Below are positions 1 to 8,491 of a stretch of DNA of 64,000 nucleotides, piece by piece. The stretch covers positions 372,001 through 436,000 of the forward strand of contig CAVVFZ010000034.1 of assembly GCA_963747555.1 (NCBI GenBank), written 5' to 3'. Source of the stretch: DUZB01 sp963747555. Its GTDB lineage: Bacteria; Desulfobacterota; DSM-4660; Desulfatiglandales; Desulfatiglandaceae. The translations under genes and the position numbers were made by a program. Below the pieces are notes generated by a model. That model did no database searches. It saw only the letters and a list, made by a program, of their open reading frames with translations, and was not told the DNA's origin. The stretch's first letter is position 1; the number at the start of each line of letters is the position of its first letter.

Positions 1-989
1 TGGAGAAATATTTTGACGCATTTCTCTATGTGGCCAATTGGGGGAGCCGCGAGTTTCTGTTGAAGGTTCCTCTCAGGTTGGTCAATTTTGATTTGGTAAA
101 GGAATATTGTGGTGGCGAAAGTGTTACCGCCTATAAAAAAGGAGAAAATCTGATTTTTCAGTTCACCTCCGAAACCGATGATCCTGAATGGGAAGAGGGG
201 GAGGGATGGCTTTCCTCTTTGATTACGTTACGTTCTGATATCCTTAACGGAGATTACCGATGTCTTTATCTTGGCTGGCTTTATTGCGCCCAGATGGAGG
301 ATTTTGAAGAGGACGAACTGGAACCTCCGGTTCCTCCCAACCTTGGCAGCCTGAATGCCCCCCTGAAGGAACTTGTGGAATTCATGCGGATCAACACAGA
401 TCTGGTTGCGGTGGCAGCCCGAAACAGTGCTACAACGGAGGTCCAGCAGGGTGTAGATGAAAAGGCGCTGAGCGCCTGGATCTCTAAACTTCCAGACGAA
501 GAGAAGGACAATATCCTGCTCCGTTTGATCCGGGGGCACGATCCTCATCTCGGTGCTGAATTGCTTCAGCGATACCAAAGCGGGATCGGGGGAAAACACG
601 ATGGTGGAATGGATATACAACAGCGCACCGTTATGGAGCTGATTGCAGAGGCAGAAACGCATACAGCCGAGAGAGAACGACGGATCGCTGAAAAGAAGGC
701 GAAAGAAGCGGCTCAAAAAGCACGGGAAAAGGCGGTCATTCGAGAAAAATACCTGAATGAACTGGTCAAGCGAGAAGACCAAGTCTGGAATCAGGTGGAC
801 GAACTCATTGGAACGAAACGTCCATCGGATTATGATTCCGCGGTTCAACTCCTTGTGGATCTCAGAGACTTGGGGATAAAAGGAAAAAAGGAGAAACCGT
901 TTCAGGAGAAGCTGCAACGCATTCGTGAAACGCACAGCCGAAAGCCGAGCCTTATGGAACGGTTAAAAAAAGCGGGCCTGAATGGATAA
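1..989 (+). CDS. Unrecognised soluble protein, 5' end at window edge
   Basis: The frame is open from base 3 to the stop at 989, giving about 328 residues. The first full codons read E-K-Y-F-D-A-F-L-Y-V-A-N-W, and bases 1-2 are TG, so the start codon is probably an ATG whose A lies one base before the window. An internal GTG at 30 could also start, but the residues before it look like the same domain. The N-terminal half is acidic and mixed alpha/beta. Residues about 200-250 are a Lys/Arg/Glu/Ala-rich stretch likely to form a coiled coil. No signal peptide or membrane segment is seen. I do not recognise the family and infer no function. Similar acidic-plus-coil proteins occur in Desulfobacterota, but that is only an impression. 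Confidence 0.75.
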   Translation, partial: EKYFDAFLYVANWGSREFLLKVPLRLVNFDLVKEYCGGESVTAYKKGENLIFQFTSETDDPEWEEGEGWLSSLITLRSDILNGDYRCLYLGWLYCAQMEDFEEDELEPPVPPNLGSLNAPLKELVEFMRINTDLVAVAARNSATTEVQQGVDEKALSAWISKLPDEEKDNILLRLIRGHDPHLGAELLQRYQSGIGGKHDGGMDIQQRTVMELIAEAETHTAERERRIAEKKAKEAAQKAREKAVIREKYLNELVKREDQVWNQVDELIGTKRPSDYDSAVQLLVDLRDLGIKGKKEKPFQEKLQRIRETHSRKPSLMERLKKAGLNG

Positions 990-1137
990 TATTCCGTGCT
1001 GTAAAACGCTTACTTCCATCATTCAATAACGTTAGATCAACATAGGAAAAGGTGAAAGGCCGGTCCGATAAATACACCGTCTATTAAAGGAAAGGAATCA
1101 ATTTTGGCAGGTTCCTGCAGGAGTTGAAGAATAGCCC

Positions 1138-1883
1138 ATGCCTGAAGTCACCTTTCGATTCTATGAGGAATTGAACGACTTCCTTCCACCAGAAAAACGC
1201 AAGCAGAATTTTCAAAGCCCGTTCAAGGGAAGGGAATCGATAAAGGACAAGATCGAGGCACTGGGCGTTCCCCACACAGAGGTGGACCTGATTCTGGTAA
1301 ACGGGGACTCCGTGGATTTCGGCTACATCCTTCAAGACCGGGACAGAATCAGCGTGTATCCCGTCTTTGAATCCCTCGATATTCAGAATGTGACCCACCT
1401 GAGGGAGGTGCCCCTCAGGCAGACGCGGTTCGTGGCCGACTGGAACCTGGGAAAGGTGGTCAAAATCCTGCGGGCATTAGGCCTTGATGTGGCCAGTTTC
1501 CCCTCTCTTACTCCCCGGCAGATCGTCGATATTTCAAAATCCGAAAAGCGCACAATTCTGACAGGAAGCCAAAACCTGCTCAAATTGAAAGACGTCACTC
1601 ATGGAATCTTTTTACGTCCCGGGACAACCAAGGAACAGGTCCGATATGTCCTCGATCTCTTGTCTCTGAAAAACGGGATAAAGCCCTTTTCCCGATGCCT
1701 CCTGTGCAACACGGCCCTTGAAGGCGTCTCCAAGGAGGAGGTGTACCAGCGGCTTCCTCCCAAAACGCGAGCCGCATGCGACAATATGCTCATTGCTCAT
1801 CCTGCGACAAACTCTTCCGGAAGGGAACCCATTACACAAAGATCGGCGCTATAATAGAAGAGATCCTCCATGATCACGGATGA
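1138..1883 (+). CDS. Mut7-C ubiquitin-like plus Mut7-C RNase protein, frameshifted near its C-terminus
   Basis: Residues 1-85 resemble the ubiquitin/ThiS-like fold that precedes Mut7-C RNase domains. The rest has the Mut7-C pattern (RFVADWNLGKVVKILRALG, then LTGSQNLLK), a PIN-like ribonuclease domain, followed by the first zinc-ribbon pair CLLC. In this frame the protein ends at 1854 with an unrelated tail. In the -1 frame from about 1782, the expected second Cys pair and Mut7-C ending appear (CSSCDKLFRKGTHY) and run to a stop at 1881-1883. One indel around 1774-1791 therefore breaks the gene: either a sequencing error or a real mutation. Its 3' end meets the convergent gene at 1874. The likely role is an RNase of unknown target. 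Confidence 0.75.
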
Positions 1884-2371
1884 ATACGTTTGTCTACCCA
1901 GTCTGCCATCTTTTTCGATTCCAGCAGGCTATCCGCTATCTTCAAGGCCTCATTTCTGGTCATCATTACGGCCGGGCTGACCATGCTGGTGGTGCGGACA
2001 CTGACCTGAAAATTCTTTCCACGAGAAGACGTGAAATAGACCTTGTGCTCTCCTGAAACGATCACATCCTGGTCGTCTAAGTCTCGCCTCTTCATCTGTT
2101 TGTCGTAATAGATGTTGGTATCCTTGAGGACTTTGCCGATCTCCACGGCCTCGTCGGGAGCCGCATGGATGGTCGCAATCGGTCCCCCTATACTTTGCAG
2201 GACAACCAGCGTACCGGCCGGTGTTTTTTCAATGTCCATCCTCACATCGTCCACCTGGGCGGCATACCAGGTAAAAACCCAGTCCCGGATGGAAAACTCT
2301 TGGGCGGCGGCGGAATTAAGAAAAGCCCCCAGACAGACCAAAGCAACCACGAACGAAAATTTCTTGTACAT
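1874..2371 (-). CDS. Exported protein of unknown function
   Basis: This is a 165-residue protein starting MYKKFSFVVALVCLGAFLNS followed by A-A-A-Q-E, a clear Sec signal peptide with likely cleavage after AAA or AAQ near residue 24. The mature part is about 140 residues, beta/alpha mixed, has no Cys, and includes a YYDKQMKRRDLDDQD segment. No membrane helix follows, so it should be periplasmic. I do not recognise a family. It is transcribed alone, convergent with the Mut7-C gene and divergent from the FmdE gene. The upstream bases on the minus strand carry a GAGAAGG ribosome binding site before the ATG. Confidence 0.7.
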   Translation of the reverse strand: MYKKFSFVVALVCLGAFLNSAAAQEFSIRDWVFTWYAAQVDDVRMDIEKTPAGTLVVLQSIGGPIATIHAAPDEAVEIGKVLKDTNIYYDKQMKRRDLDDQDVIVSGEHKVYFTSSRGKNFQVSVRTTSMVSPAVMMTRNEALKIADSLLESKKMADWVDKRIHP

Positions 2372-2600
2372 GAACCCTTCTCCTTTCTCATTCTCAATGC
2401 CATTTCTTGACAGCAGTCTGTAAACGACCTAATTTATTCTTATTCCGGACTTTAGACCCGCATTTAGTATCCCATTCAATTGTGTCAGGCCACGGAGGCA
2501 GCGTCTCTATCCCGGAAAAAAAGTCGATGTGGCCTTATTTTTCCACGATACCCTATCTGGGCGTCACCGAGCCAACAGAAAGATTATAAGGAGAATTTTC

Positions 2601-3206
2601 ATGAATTCAACAGATCCTTTTCACGCAAAAGACTTTGAGAAATGTGCCGATTTTCATGGACATATCTGCCCCGGCCTGGCCATCGGTTATCGGGCAAGCC
2701 AAGCCGGCATGGAGTGGTTGAAAGAAAATAGGTCCGAAGATGAAGAGATCGTTGCCATTGTTGAGACGAACGCGTGCGGGGCCGATGCCGTCCAGGTCCT
2801 CACGGGCTGCACTTTCGGAAAAGGGAACTTCTTTTTCAAAGACTACGGCAAGCAGGTTCTGACACTGATCAGTCGTAATTCAGGGGATGGAATACGCGTA
2901 GCATTAAAAAACGGAGCCCTGGAATTATCGGAAGAACATCGCCGCCTGATGGACAGGATTCGTACGGGACAGGCAACGGAATCGGAAAAACAGCGATTTC
3001 AGGAGGTCCATCTGGAAAGGGCCAGAGACATCCTCACAAGACCGTTGGACGGACTCTTCGACGTGAAACCCGTCAATGAGCAGCCGCCTTCAAAAGCGGT
3101 CATTGAACCCTCAGAACCTTGCGAAAGGTGCGGAGAACCCACCATGGCATCAAAATTGACCTACTCCAACGGAAAAAAACTCTGCGGGGATTGTCTGCAG
3201 GAATGA
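2601..3206 (+). CDS. FmdE family protein with C-terminal zinc ribbon
   Basis: A 201-residue protein of the FmdE family, named after subunit E of tungsten formylmethanofuran dehydrogenase in methanogens and also found in many non-methanogens, where its role is unsettled. The diagnostic motif FHGHICPGLAIGYRAS lies near residue 16, followed by TNACGADAVQVLTGCTFGKGN. The C-terminus has a zinc ribbon (CERCGEP ... CGDC). The ATG at 2601 is chosen because AAGGAGA lies 7-12 bases upstream; the open frame extends further up without such a site. It heads a same-strand series with a flavin-binding protein, a ferredoxin and an epimerase. A part in molybdenum/tungsten enzyme maturation or formate metabolism is inference only. 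Confidence 0.85.
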   Translation: MNSTDPFHAKDFEKCADFHGHICPGLAIGYRASQAGMEWLKENRSEDEEIVAIVETNACGADAVQVLTGCTFGKGNFFFKDYGKQVLTLISRNSGDGIRVALKNGALELSEEHRRLMDRIRTGQATESEKQRFQEVHLERARDILTRPLDGLFDVKPVNEQPPSKAVIEPSEPCERCGEPTMASKLTYSNGKKLCGDCLQE

Positions 3207-3275
3207 AACCAAGGCCAGCGGATATCAGGATTCAGAAAATCTTGAAGTCTATCAACCAACCAAAGGAGGAAACAA

Positions 3276-3674
3276 ATGGAACTCAAGGAATATTTTCAAG
3301 GCACAAAAGGGCGTGGAATTCTTGCAACAGCGGATGGGAAGGGAAAAGTGGACATGGCGGTCTACGCCAAACCCCATTTCATGGATGATGGAATGATCGC
3401 ATTTATCATGGCGGACCGTTTGACCCATCATAACCTTCAAACCAATAACCACGCAGCCTATCTGTTCATGGAAGAAGGAGGCGGTTACAGGGGAAAACGG
3501 CTCTTTATCACAAAGGTCAGGGAAGAAAAGGACACAGACCTCCTCTATTCTCTGCGAAGCAAGAGGTATCCAGGGGAAAAGGAAGAGGGAAAACCCAGAT
3601 TTCTACTATTTTTCAAAATAGATGAGGTCCTGCCGCTCATCGGAGCTGGAGAAAAGTCTTTAGAAGAGGAATAA
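3276..3674 (+). CDS. Pyridoxamine 5'-phosphate oxidase-like FMN-binding split-barrel protein
   Basis: This 132-residue protein has the compact split-barrel pattern of the PNPOx-like superfamily. It opens with an LxxYFQGTKGRGILATADGKG strand pair, followed by AVYAKPHFMDDGMIAFIMA and a THHNLQTNNHAAYLF segment that fits the family's flavin-binding strand-helix pattern. It is shorter than true PdxH (about 210 residues), so it is more likely a flavin reductase or heme/flavin-binding protein than a vitamin B6 enzyme. The ATG at 3276 follows AAAGGAGG with good spacing. The next gene, a ferredoxin, starts 10 bases after its stop, so the two are probably cotranscribed and may share electron transfer. 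Confidence 0.8.
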   Translation: MELKEYFQGTKGRGILATADGKGKVDMAVYAKPHFMDDGMIAFIMADRLTHHNLQTNNHAAYLFMEEGGGYRGKRLFITKVREEKDTDLLYSLRSKRYPGEKEEGKPRFLLFFKIDEVLPLIGAGEKSLEEE

Positions 3675-3684
3675 CCCGGCAGGC

Positions 3685-3909
3685 ATGAAAGCGACAACAA
3701 AAATGGTTCCGGTGCTCGACCTTGGAGATTGCAGGAATTGCGATGCCTGCCTGGAGGTCTGTCCATCGGTTTTCCTGAGAAATGACAATACCGGGCTTAT
3801 TGAGGTGGCGGATCTTCCCGAATATCCAAAAGATCAGGTGGATGAAGCCATCGCTCTATGCCCGGAAGATTGCATTGTATGGGAAGAGATGGAGGTATGG
3901 ATGCCATGA
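3685..3909 (+). CDS. Single-cluster [4Fe-4S] ferredoxin
   Basis: A 74-residue ferredoxin with Cys motif CRNCDACLEVCPSVF near the N-terminus and a C-terminal ALCPEDCIVWEE. The spacing matches Desulfovibrio-type ferredoxin I, in which three Cys of the first motif and the Cys of the late CP motif bind one [4Fe-4S] cluster. The extra Cys may form a disulfide or be free. The protein is acidic, as usual for a soluble electron carrier. Its stop overlaps the next gene's start (ATGA at 3906-3909), so translation of the epimerase is coupled to it. Confidence 0.88.
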   Translation: MKATTKMVPVLDLGDCRNCDACLEVCPSVFLRNDNTGLIEVADLPEYPKDQVDEAIALCPEDCIVWEEMEVWMP

Positions 3910-4817
3910 AGATCTTTATCACCGGAGGAACGGGTTTTGTCGGTTCGGTTTTGGCAAAAAAGCTTACGGATCAGGGGCATCATGTGACCCTGCTGACAAG
4001 AAGGATTCGAGAAGACCGACCTCTTGCAGACCGCGTATTTATGCTGGAAGGTGATCCCACAAAGGAAGGGGCCTGGCAGGAAAAAGTATCGGAGCACGAA
4101 CTCCTTATCAATCTGGCCGGAGAATCCATCTTCAGGCGATGGACAAGAGAAGAAAAAGATTTGATCCGGGAGAGTCGGCTTCGAACAACGCAAAACCTGG
4201 TAAATGGCATGCTGGAACGAAAAGGAAAAAAGACCACCCTTCTCAGCACCTCCGCGGTGGGCTATTACGGTTTCCATGGGGATGAAGAACTGGACGAAAG
4301 CACACCCGCCGGGAACGATTTCCTGGCTTCCGTGGCAAGGGAATGGGAAGAAAAGGCCCTGAAAGCGGAGACATTCGGAGTGAGGGTTGTCCTGTGCCGC
4401 TTCGGCATCGTCCTGGGAAAAAGCGGCGGGGCCCTGGGGGAAATGCTTCCCTTGTTCCGTAAAGGCCTTGGAGCCCGATTGGGAAGCGGAAAACAATGGT
4501 TTTCCTGGATTCACCAAAAGGACCTCATCCGTATCCTCCTTTTTCTTTTGGATCGGGAAGATCTTTCCGGGCCTTTTAACTGTACTGCTCCGGAGCCTGT
4601 AACGAACGGGGATTTAACGGCGATCCTTTCGAAGGTATTAAAAAAACCGGTCTTTTTGCCGCCTGTGCCCGGATTTGTCATCAAGTGGATGAAAGGCGAA
4701 TTCGGCTCGATCCTGCTTCAGGGACAGAAAGTATTTCCCCGGAAATTACTGGAAGCCGGATTTCAATTCGATTTTCCCCGTTTGCAGGAAGCACTCTCGG
4801 ACCTTGTGGTGGGGTAG
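3906..4817 (+). CDS. TIGR01777-type NAD-dependent epimerase/dehydratase (YfcH/SDR39U1-like)
   Basis: A 303-residue extended short-chain dehydrogenase. The dinucleotide-binding motif TGGTGFVGSVLAKKL is at the very N-terminus, the family motif LINLAGESIFRRWT lies near residue 65, and SAVGYYGFHGDEELDE carries the YxxxG-like active-site region. The C-terminal DUF1731-like region (VPGFVIKWMKGEFGSILLQGQKVFPRKL) is complete. These features match the TIGR01777 group, whose substrate is unknown; members are linked to cell division or nucleotide-sugar handling. The ATG at 3906 overlaps the ferredoxin stop. Confidence 0.88.
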   Translation: MKIFITGGTGFVGSVLAKKLTDQGHHVTLLTRRIREDRPLADRVFMLEGDPTKEGAWQEKVSEHELLINLAGESIFRRWTREEKDLIRESRLRTTQNLVNGMLERKGKKTTLLSTSAVGYYGFHGDEELDESTPAGNDFLASVAREWEEKALKAETFGVRVVLCRFGIVLGKSGGALGEMLPLFRKGLGARLGSGKQWFSWIHQKDLIRILLFLLDREDLSGPFNCTAPEPVTNGDLTAILSKVLKKPVFLPPVPGFVIKWMKGEFGSILLQGQKVFPRKLLEAGFQFDFPRLQEALSDLVVG

Positions 4818-4827
4818 TATCGGATCC

Positions 4828-5862
4828 CTATTTCTGCTTGGGGGAAGCGTTCCACAAAGGGGGGTCTCCGGCCCTTTCGGAGATAATGATCTCCACATTC
4901 CAGGGCCCATGATGATTACAGTCCGCTTCCCGTAACCGACAGGCGTTTCTTCGGCATGCTGGACAGTCCGGATCCGCGCAGGCATCCAGATGCACAAGGA
5001 CCCGGGCCCTCCCATCATACGCCGCCTCTATGATCGCCTCCACCTCCTCGGCCTCCCGATGTGCTTCTTCAAGCGTGAAAGTCCTGGGAAGAATCAGGTG
5101 AAGATCCACATGGATAAAAGCCCCTGAACGGTACGCCCGAAGCTCGTGAATCCCTACCCAGTCCTCTTTTCTGTGCTTCTCCAACAGTCCGGCAATCTCT
5201 TCCAGAAGACCGGGTTCCGCCGCATCCATGAGACCCGCGAACGATTTTCGCACCAGATTCACCCCCGTGAAAAGAATATTAAATCCCACGAGGCAAGCGA
5301 CGGTTCCATCCAGCCAGTAAAAGCCCGTGAGAGCCACCAGAAAAAGGCCCACCAGGACCCCCGCGGATGTGTATACGTCCGTGAGAACATGTCTTCCGTC
5401 CGCAATGAGCGTAAGGGAATGGGTACTTTTGCCTACCCGGACAAGACCGATGCCCAAAGCGAGATTCACCACGCTCGTGGCAAGGAGGATGAGCAGACCG
5501 AGTTCGAGATTGGGCATGGGTCGCGGATGAAGAATATGTTCCAACCCCGTTTTGAAGATGCCGATGGCGGCAAGTATGATAAGCGCACCCTCAAACCCTG
5601 CGGAAAAATACTCCACCTTTCCATGCCCATAAGGGTGGCTTTTATCCGGCGGTCTGGATGATAAGATAATGCTCATCAGTGCAAAGGCCGCGGCCACCAC
5701 ATTAATAATCGATTCCAGGGCATCGGAAAAAACAGCCGAAGATCGGGTGAGATAATACACATAGAACTTAACCGCCATGAGGGCGGCCCCGATCACAAAC
5801 GATAAGCTGATTGCGGTCAGTCTATTCCTGAAATCGCGCCTGTCTCTTTCCTCATTGTTCAT
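4828..5862 (-). CDS. Cation diffusion facilitator (CDF) metal exporter
   Basis: A 344-residue inner-membrane protein with six predicted helices (first at about residues 15-35) and a cytoplasmic C-terminal domain. The metal site in helix 5 is present as ADGRHVLTD (His-x3-Asp). Helix 2 has SDALESIIN, which keeps the first Asp but places Glu at +3 instead of Asp at +4 as in FieF. The family exports Zn, Fe, Mn or Co in exchange for protons. The C-terminal tail is unusual: it carries a Cys-rich stretch CADPDCPACRRNACR ... DCNHHG that could bind metal. It is monocistronic on the minus strand, convergent with the epimerase gene. Confidence 0.9.
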   Translation of the reverse strand: MNNEERDRRDFRNRLTAISLSFVIGAALMAVKFYVYYLTRSSAVFSDALESIINVVAAAFALMSIILSSRPPDKSHPYGHGKVEYFSAGFEGALIILAAIGIFKTGLEHILHPRPMPNLELGLLILLATSVVNLALGIGLVRVGKSTHSLTLIADGRHVLTDVYTSAGVLVGLFLVALTGFYWLDGTVACLVGFNILFTGVNLVRKSFAGLMDAAEPGLLEEIAGLLEKHRKEDWVGIHELRAYRSGAFIHVDLHLILPRTFTLEEAHREAEEVEAIIEAAYDGRARVLVHLDACADPDCPACRRNACRLREADCNHHGPWNVEIIISERAGDPPLWNASPKQK

Positions 5863-5874
5863 CCCTATCCAATC

Positions 5875-5985
5875 CTATCTCTCATCCAATATCTTTCTCA
5901 ATTTTTGTGATAATTCTTTTATTTTGAAGGGCTTCTGAATAAAGCCATTGCATCCTCGATCCAATATTCCGTTCGCCTGACCATT
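5875..5985 (-). pseudogene. C-terminal remnant of a response-regulator receiver domain
   Basis: Read on the minus strand, these bases encode NGQANGILDRGCNGFIQKPF followed by KIKELSQKLRKILDER and a stop. This is the alpha4-beta5-alpha5 end of a receiver domain with the conserved KPF motif, typical of the last residues of hybrid sensor kinases. Nothing upstream encodes the rest of a receiver; the adjoining sequence belongs to another gene. It is a dead fragment left by a deletion. Confidence 0.6.
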
Positions 5986-6352
5986 TAGGTGGAGGATCCG
6001 GGAGAATAATTTGCATTTACGAGCTTCCAGTATTTCATGCCCCCGCTTTTTCCCAGTATTGGCCCCATCGTACAACCGCACTGTGGCGAACCGGCCTTGC
6101 CATCGGAGTTACATCCAACGCTATACATCAGGAAAATGTCTTCTGAACAGCTGTTTTTGAAGGTGAGACACCGTTCCCCTGGCGGACATTCGTCCATGCA
6201 ATAGACGGTGTAGTCGGTACAGGTGTTTGTCACCACGCCCGGCGTTTCACCCAGCCCGTTCACGTCAGGCTCGGCTGGATCCCCCCGCGGCATGTCGTCA
6301 GCCATGGAAACACGAGAAGTCCAACAAGAATGGAAAAGATCACGTTTCTCAT
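5985..6352 (-). CDS. Small Cys-rich exported protein, apparently frameshifted after its signal peptide
   Basis: The ATG at 6350-6352 has a strong GGGAGG site 7 bases upstream and encodes MRNVIFSILVGLLVFPWL, a Sec signal peptide. That frame soon stops. A second frame, open from about 6305 to the stop at 5985, encodes a 106-residue Cys-rich domain (C-T-D-Y-T-V-Y-C-M-D-E-C, CLTFKNSC, CNSDGK, CGC) that fits a secreted disulfide-rich protein but has no export signal of its own. One indel near 6303-6312 would join the two. Function is unknown; I recognise no family. The gene abuts the receiver remnant, so a rearrangement lies just after its stop. Confidence 0.5.
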
Positions 6353-6507
6353 TTCAATCCTCCCGCGATGCAATATTCTCGGATCAGGATTAATACCCGT
6401 GAATAAATGGCATTCATGCACAGGGATTGGGATTCCCCCACCAGTTCTTTCAAGCTGGCTCCTACAGGATTTTGGAACGAAGTCTTCCTTTGGTAAAGGC
6501 TAAACGG

Positions 6508-7056
6508 TTATGACAAAGGGTGAGCATCCACCATGGTGCTTTTGATCAACCTGAGCACCGAATGGTTCGCATCAATGGTGGTGATGGAACCATTTTCGGG
6601 CCAGAAACAGACGACTCGGTCGTCTCCGGTTGCTTCTCCCACAACCACATTAATCGCAATCGAGTGCGAAAAAACGACCGTGTCTTCCTCAAATTCGAGG
6701 AGCGCTTTAATTAAATTTCTCCTCCAGGCCTTGAGATTTTCGTCTAAATCCGGCCATGTTAGCGCCATGATCTGATGAAACCATGGGAGTCTGTCCGCCG
6801 GATACTCAACCGGAGATGGGATCTCCCCCACACGTTCATCTATGGTGGGTGTAACATTCCAGATTTGAGACAATGGCATTGAGGTTTCCAGAGTGCGCGC
6901 ATAGGGACTTGATACAATTCTGAGCGGACCCACTGGGGCCAGAGAACGGGCCGCCGTCCGGGCCTGCTCATGACCCAACTCGGCAAGACCCGGATCGCGT
7001 TCCACACCCCATTCGCCTTTGGCTTTTCCATGACGCACAAGATAGATTCTTGCCAT
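6508..7056 (-). CDS. Histidine phosphatase family protein (SixA/phosphoglycerate mutase-like)
   Basis: A 182-residue protein beginning ARIYLVRHGKAKGEWG, containing the RHG catalytic motif whose His is phosphorylated in this superfamily. SSPYARTLETSMPL gives the second conserved Arg, and VVFSHSIAINVVVGEATG the second catalytic His. The size is close to SixA phosphohistidine phosphatases and to small alpha-ribazole or broad-specificity phosphatases. The substrate cannot be told from sequence. It is monocistronic. Confidence 0.85.
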   Translation of the reverse strand: MARIYLVRHGKAKGEWGVERDPGLAELGHEQARTAARSLAPVGPLRIVSSPYARTLETSMPLSQIWNVTPTIDERVGEIPSPVEYPADRLPWFHQIMALTWPDLDENLKAWRRNLIKALLEFEEDTVVFSHSIAINVVVGEATGDDRVVCFWPENGSITTIDANHSVLRLIKSTMVDAHPLS

Positions 7057-7507
7057 AAAGTCTCCAATTACTTAGCCCGACGGAATTTTCTTCAAACCTC
7101 TTCGAAAGGGCTCTCTTGCCCTGAATCAAAGAGGAGACCTTGCAAATCAATTTAAATGGTGAAGGGATAAGCCGCAATTTTATAGAGAGCAATATAAGAA
7201 AGGTTTCCCCTGCGCGTCAAGAGAAACTGCAGGCCTGATCCAACCCACTCCGATCTGGGAGTTTCTGAAAAATACAAAAGTCGCGCCCCCCTCTTTCAAT
7301 CCAATTTTATCCTATTGATTTAATTGAATTATAGAAGAGCGATCTGCTGGTGACGTTGGCGGAAACCTTCATTTTCCATCATGATACATGCCTGAGATAC
7401 CCGATGCATCCATCTGATACGCAGACATCAGCGCGGTTGCAAACCTCTGCGATTTGGTGCTATAAAGGGCATCTTCAACATCTTTTCAATACAAAGGAGA
7501 TTTCTAC
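7057..7507. other. Intergenic region between divergent genes
   Basis: About 450 bases between the phosphatase (minus) and the rubrerythrin gene (plus). It is AT-rich around 7290-7340. Apart from the promoter-like pair just before the rubrerythrin gene I see no gene, RNA or strong hairpin here. Confidence 0.5.
7437..7466 (+). promoter_or_regulatory. Putative sigma-70 promoter for the rubrerythrin gene
   Basis: TTGCAA at 7437-7442 and TATAAA at 7461-7466, separated by 18 bases, match the -35 and -10 boxes (4/6 and 5/6). They sit about 40 bases upstream of the rubrerythrin start, whose ribosome site AAAGGAG is at 7493-7499. Confidence 0.4.
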
Positions 7508-8008
7508 ATGTCTACGAAAACAGAGCAAAATCTCGCTTATGCCTTTGCCGCGGAATCCAAGGCCGCCGCACGGAACAGCACCTTTGCGCAAAAAGCCGCA
7601 ACCGAAGGCTATTCTCAGATCGCCCGCCTTTTCAGGGCCGTATCCGAAGCGGAATCGGTGCATGCAAGGCGATTTCTGCGTCTCATGACCGGAAAGATCG
7701 GAACCACGGAAGAGAACCTTGAAACTGCCTTTCAAAACGAAATCAAGGCGAACGCGGAAGAATACCCCAAGCTCATCGGAGAGGCCGCCGAAGAAGGAAT
7801 GACCAGTGCCGAAAAGGCGTTTGCCCAGTCCAGGGACGTGGAAGTCATGCACGCGGACCTTTATAAACGGGCACTGAACGACATGATGGAAGAGCGGGAA
7901 ACCCAGTATTTTGTTTGCCAGGTGTGCGGATACGTCGCGGAAAATGAAGTGCCGGAAAAATGTCCCGTATGCGGCGCCGTAAAGGGGAAATTTAAATCAG
8001 TAGGATAA
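7508..8008 (+). CDS. Rubrerythrin
   Basis: A 166-residue rubrerythrin. The four-helix diiron domain (residues 1-130) has Glu ligands in AFAAESKAAARN, AVSEAESVHARRF, FQNEIKANAEEY and AFAQSRDVEVMHADLY. The C-terminal rubredoxin-like domain has FVCQVCGYVAENEVPEKCPVC, giving an Fe(SCys)4 site. The family reduces hydrogen peroxide in the cytoplasm of anaerobes using NADH-derived electrons. The length is a little short of classic rubrerythrin (about 190), as in many Desulfobacterota forms. It has its own promoter and stands alone, which fits an oxidative stress role. Confidence 0.92.
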   Translation: MSTKTEQNLAYAFAAESKAAARNSTFAQKAATEGYSQIARLFRAVSEAESVHARRFLRLMTGKIGTTEENLETAFQNEIKANAEEYPKLIGEAAEEGMTSAEKAFAQSRDVEVMHADLYKRALNDMMEERETQYFVCQVCGYVAENEVPEKCPVCGAVKGKFKSVG

Positions 8009-8491
8009 AGCAGCAGGAAAGACTGCCTTTTGATTACACCCTCCGGGCACACGGCAACCTTTCTTAAAGGAACGCTTCCTTCGGTCTCAGCGATTCTCAT
8101 TTTGCATTCTCTGCAATCTTAGGCCGTGGGGATCTGTCTCGAAACGGCGCCAATGATCCACTTCGGAGACCTTTTGGAGTGGCATCATCCCTTTTTCACA
8201 TTACAAACAGGCGGTAAGACGGTTTTGACACAGGATCCTTCCTTCAAGGGTCTCATCTTAGCCAAATTCTGAAGCTTTACCGCCGTGCTAAGAAATTACC
8301 AATGGGTTTTGGCGCCGTTTTGAGATCCCGCTGAAGCGGGACATGGCCGGTTGTACGCAAAAAGCCAAAATTGGAATCGCTGCTTCGGTCTTTAGGGAAT
8401 TGACTTGCAACGCGAATCCTGATATTTTTCCCAATCCTTCCTAAAGTCAAACGCTTACGATCTCCGATACTGGATCAAAGGATACAAATAA
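8009..8491. other. Intergenic region with one hairpin
   Basis: About 480 bases without a credible gene. A short perfect hairpin (TCCCGC-TGAA-GCGGGA, 8329-8344) with a four-base loop is visible, but no T-run follows it, so it is not a clear terminator. No tRNA-like fold was found. Confidence 0.4.

Noticed and set aside
228..935. 235-codon open frame on the minus strand
   Set aside because: Antisense to the unknown protein at 1-989; low-complexity FRF/LLF-type composition and no ribosome site.
8329..8344. Hairpin as a terminator
   Set aside because: Six-pair stem with no following T-run and more than 300 bases after the nearest stop.
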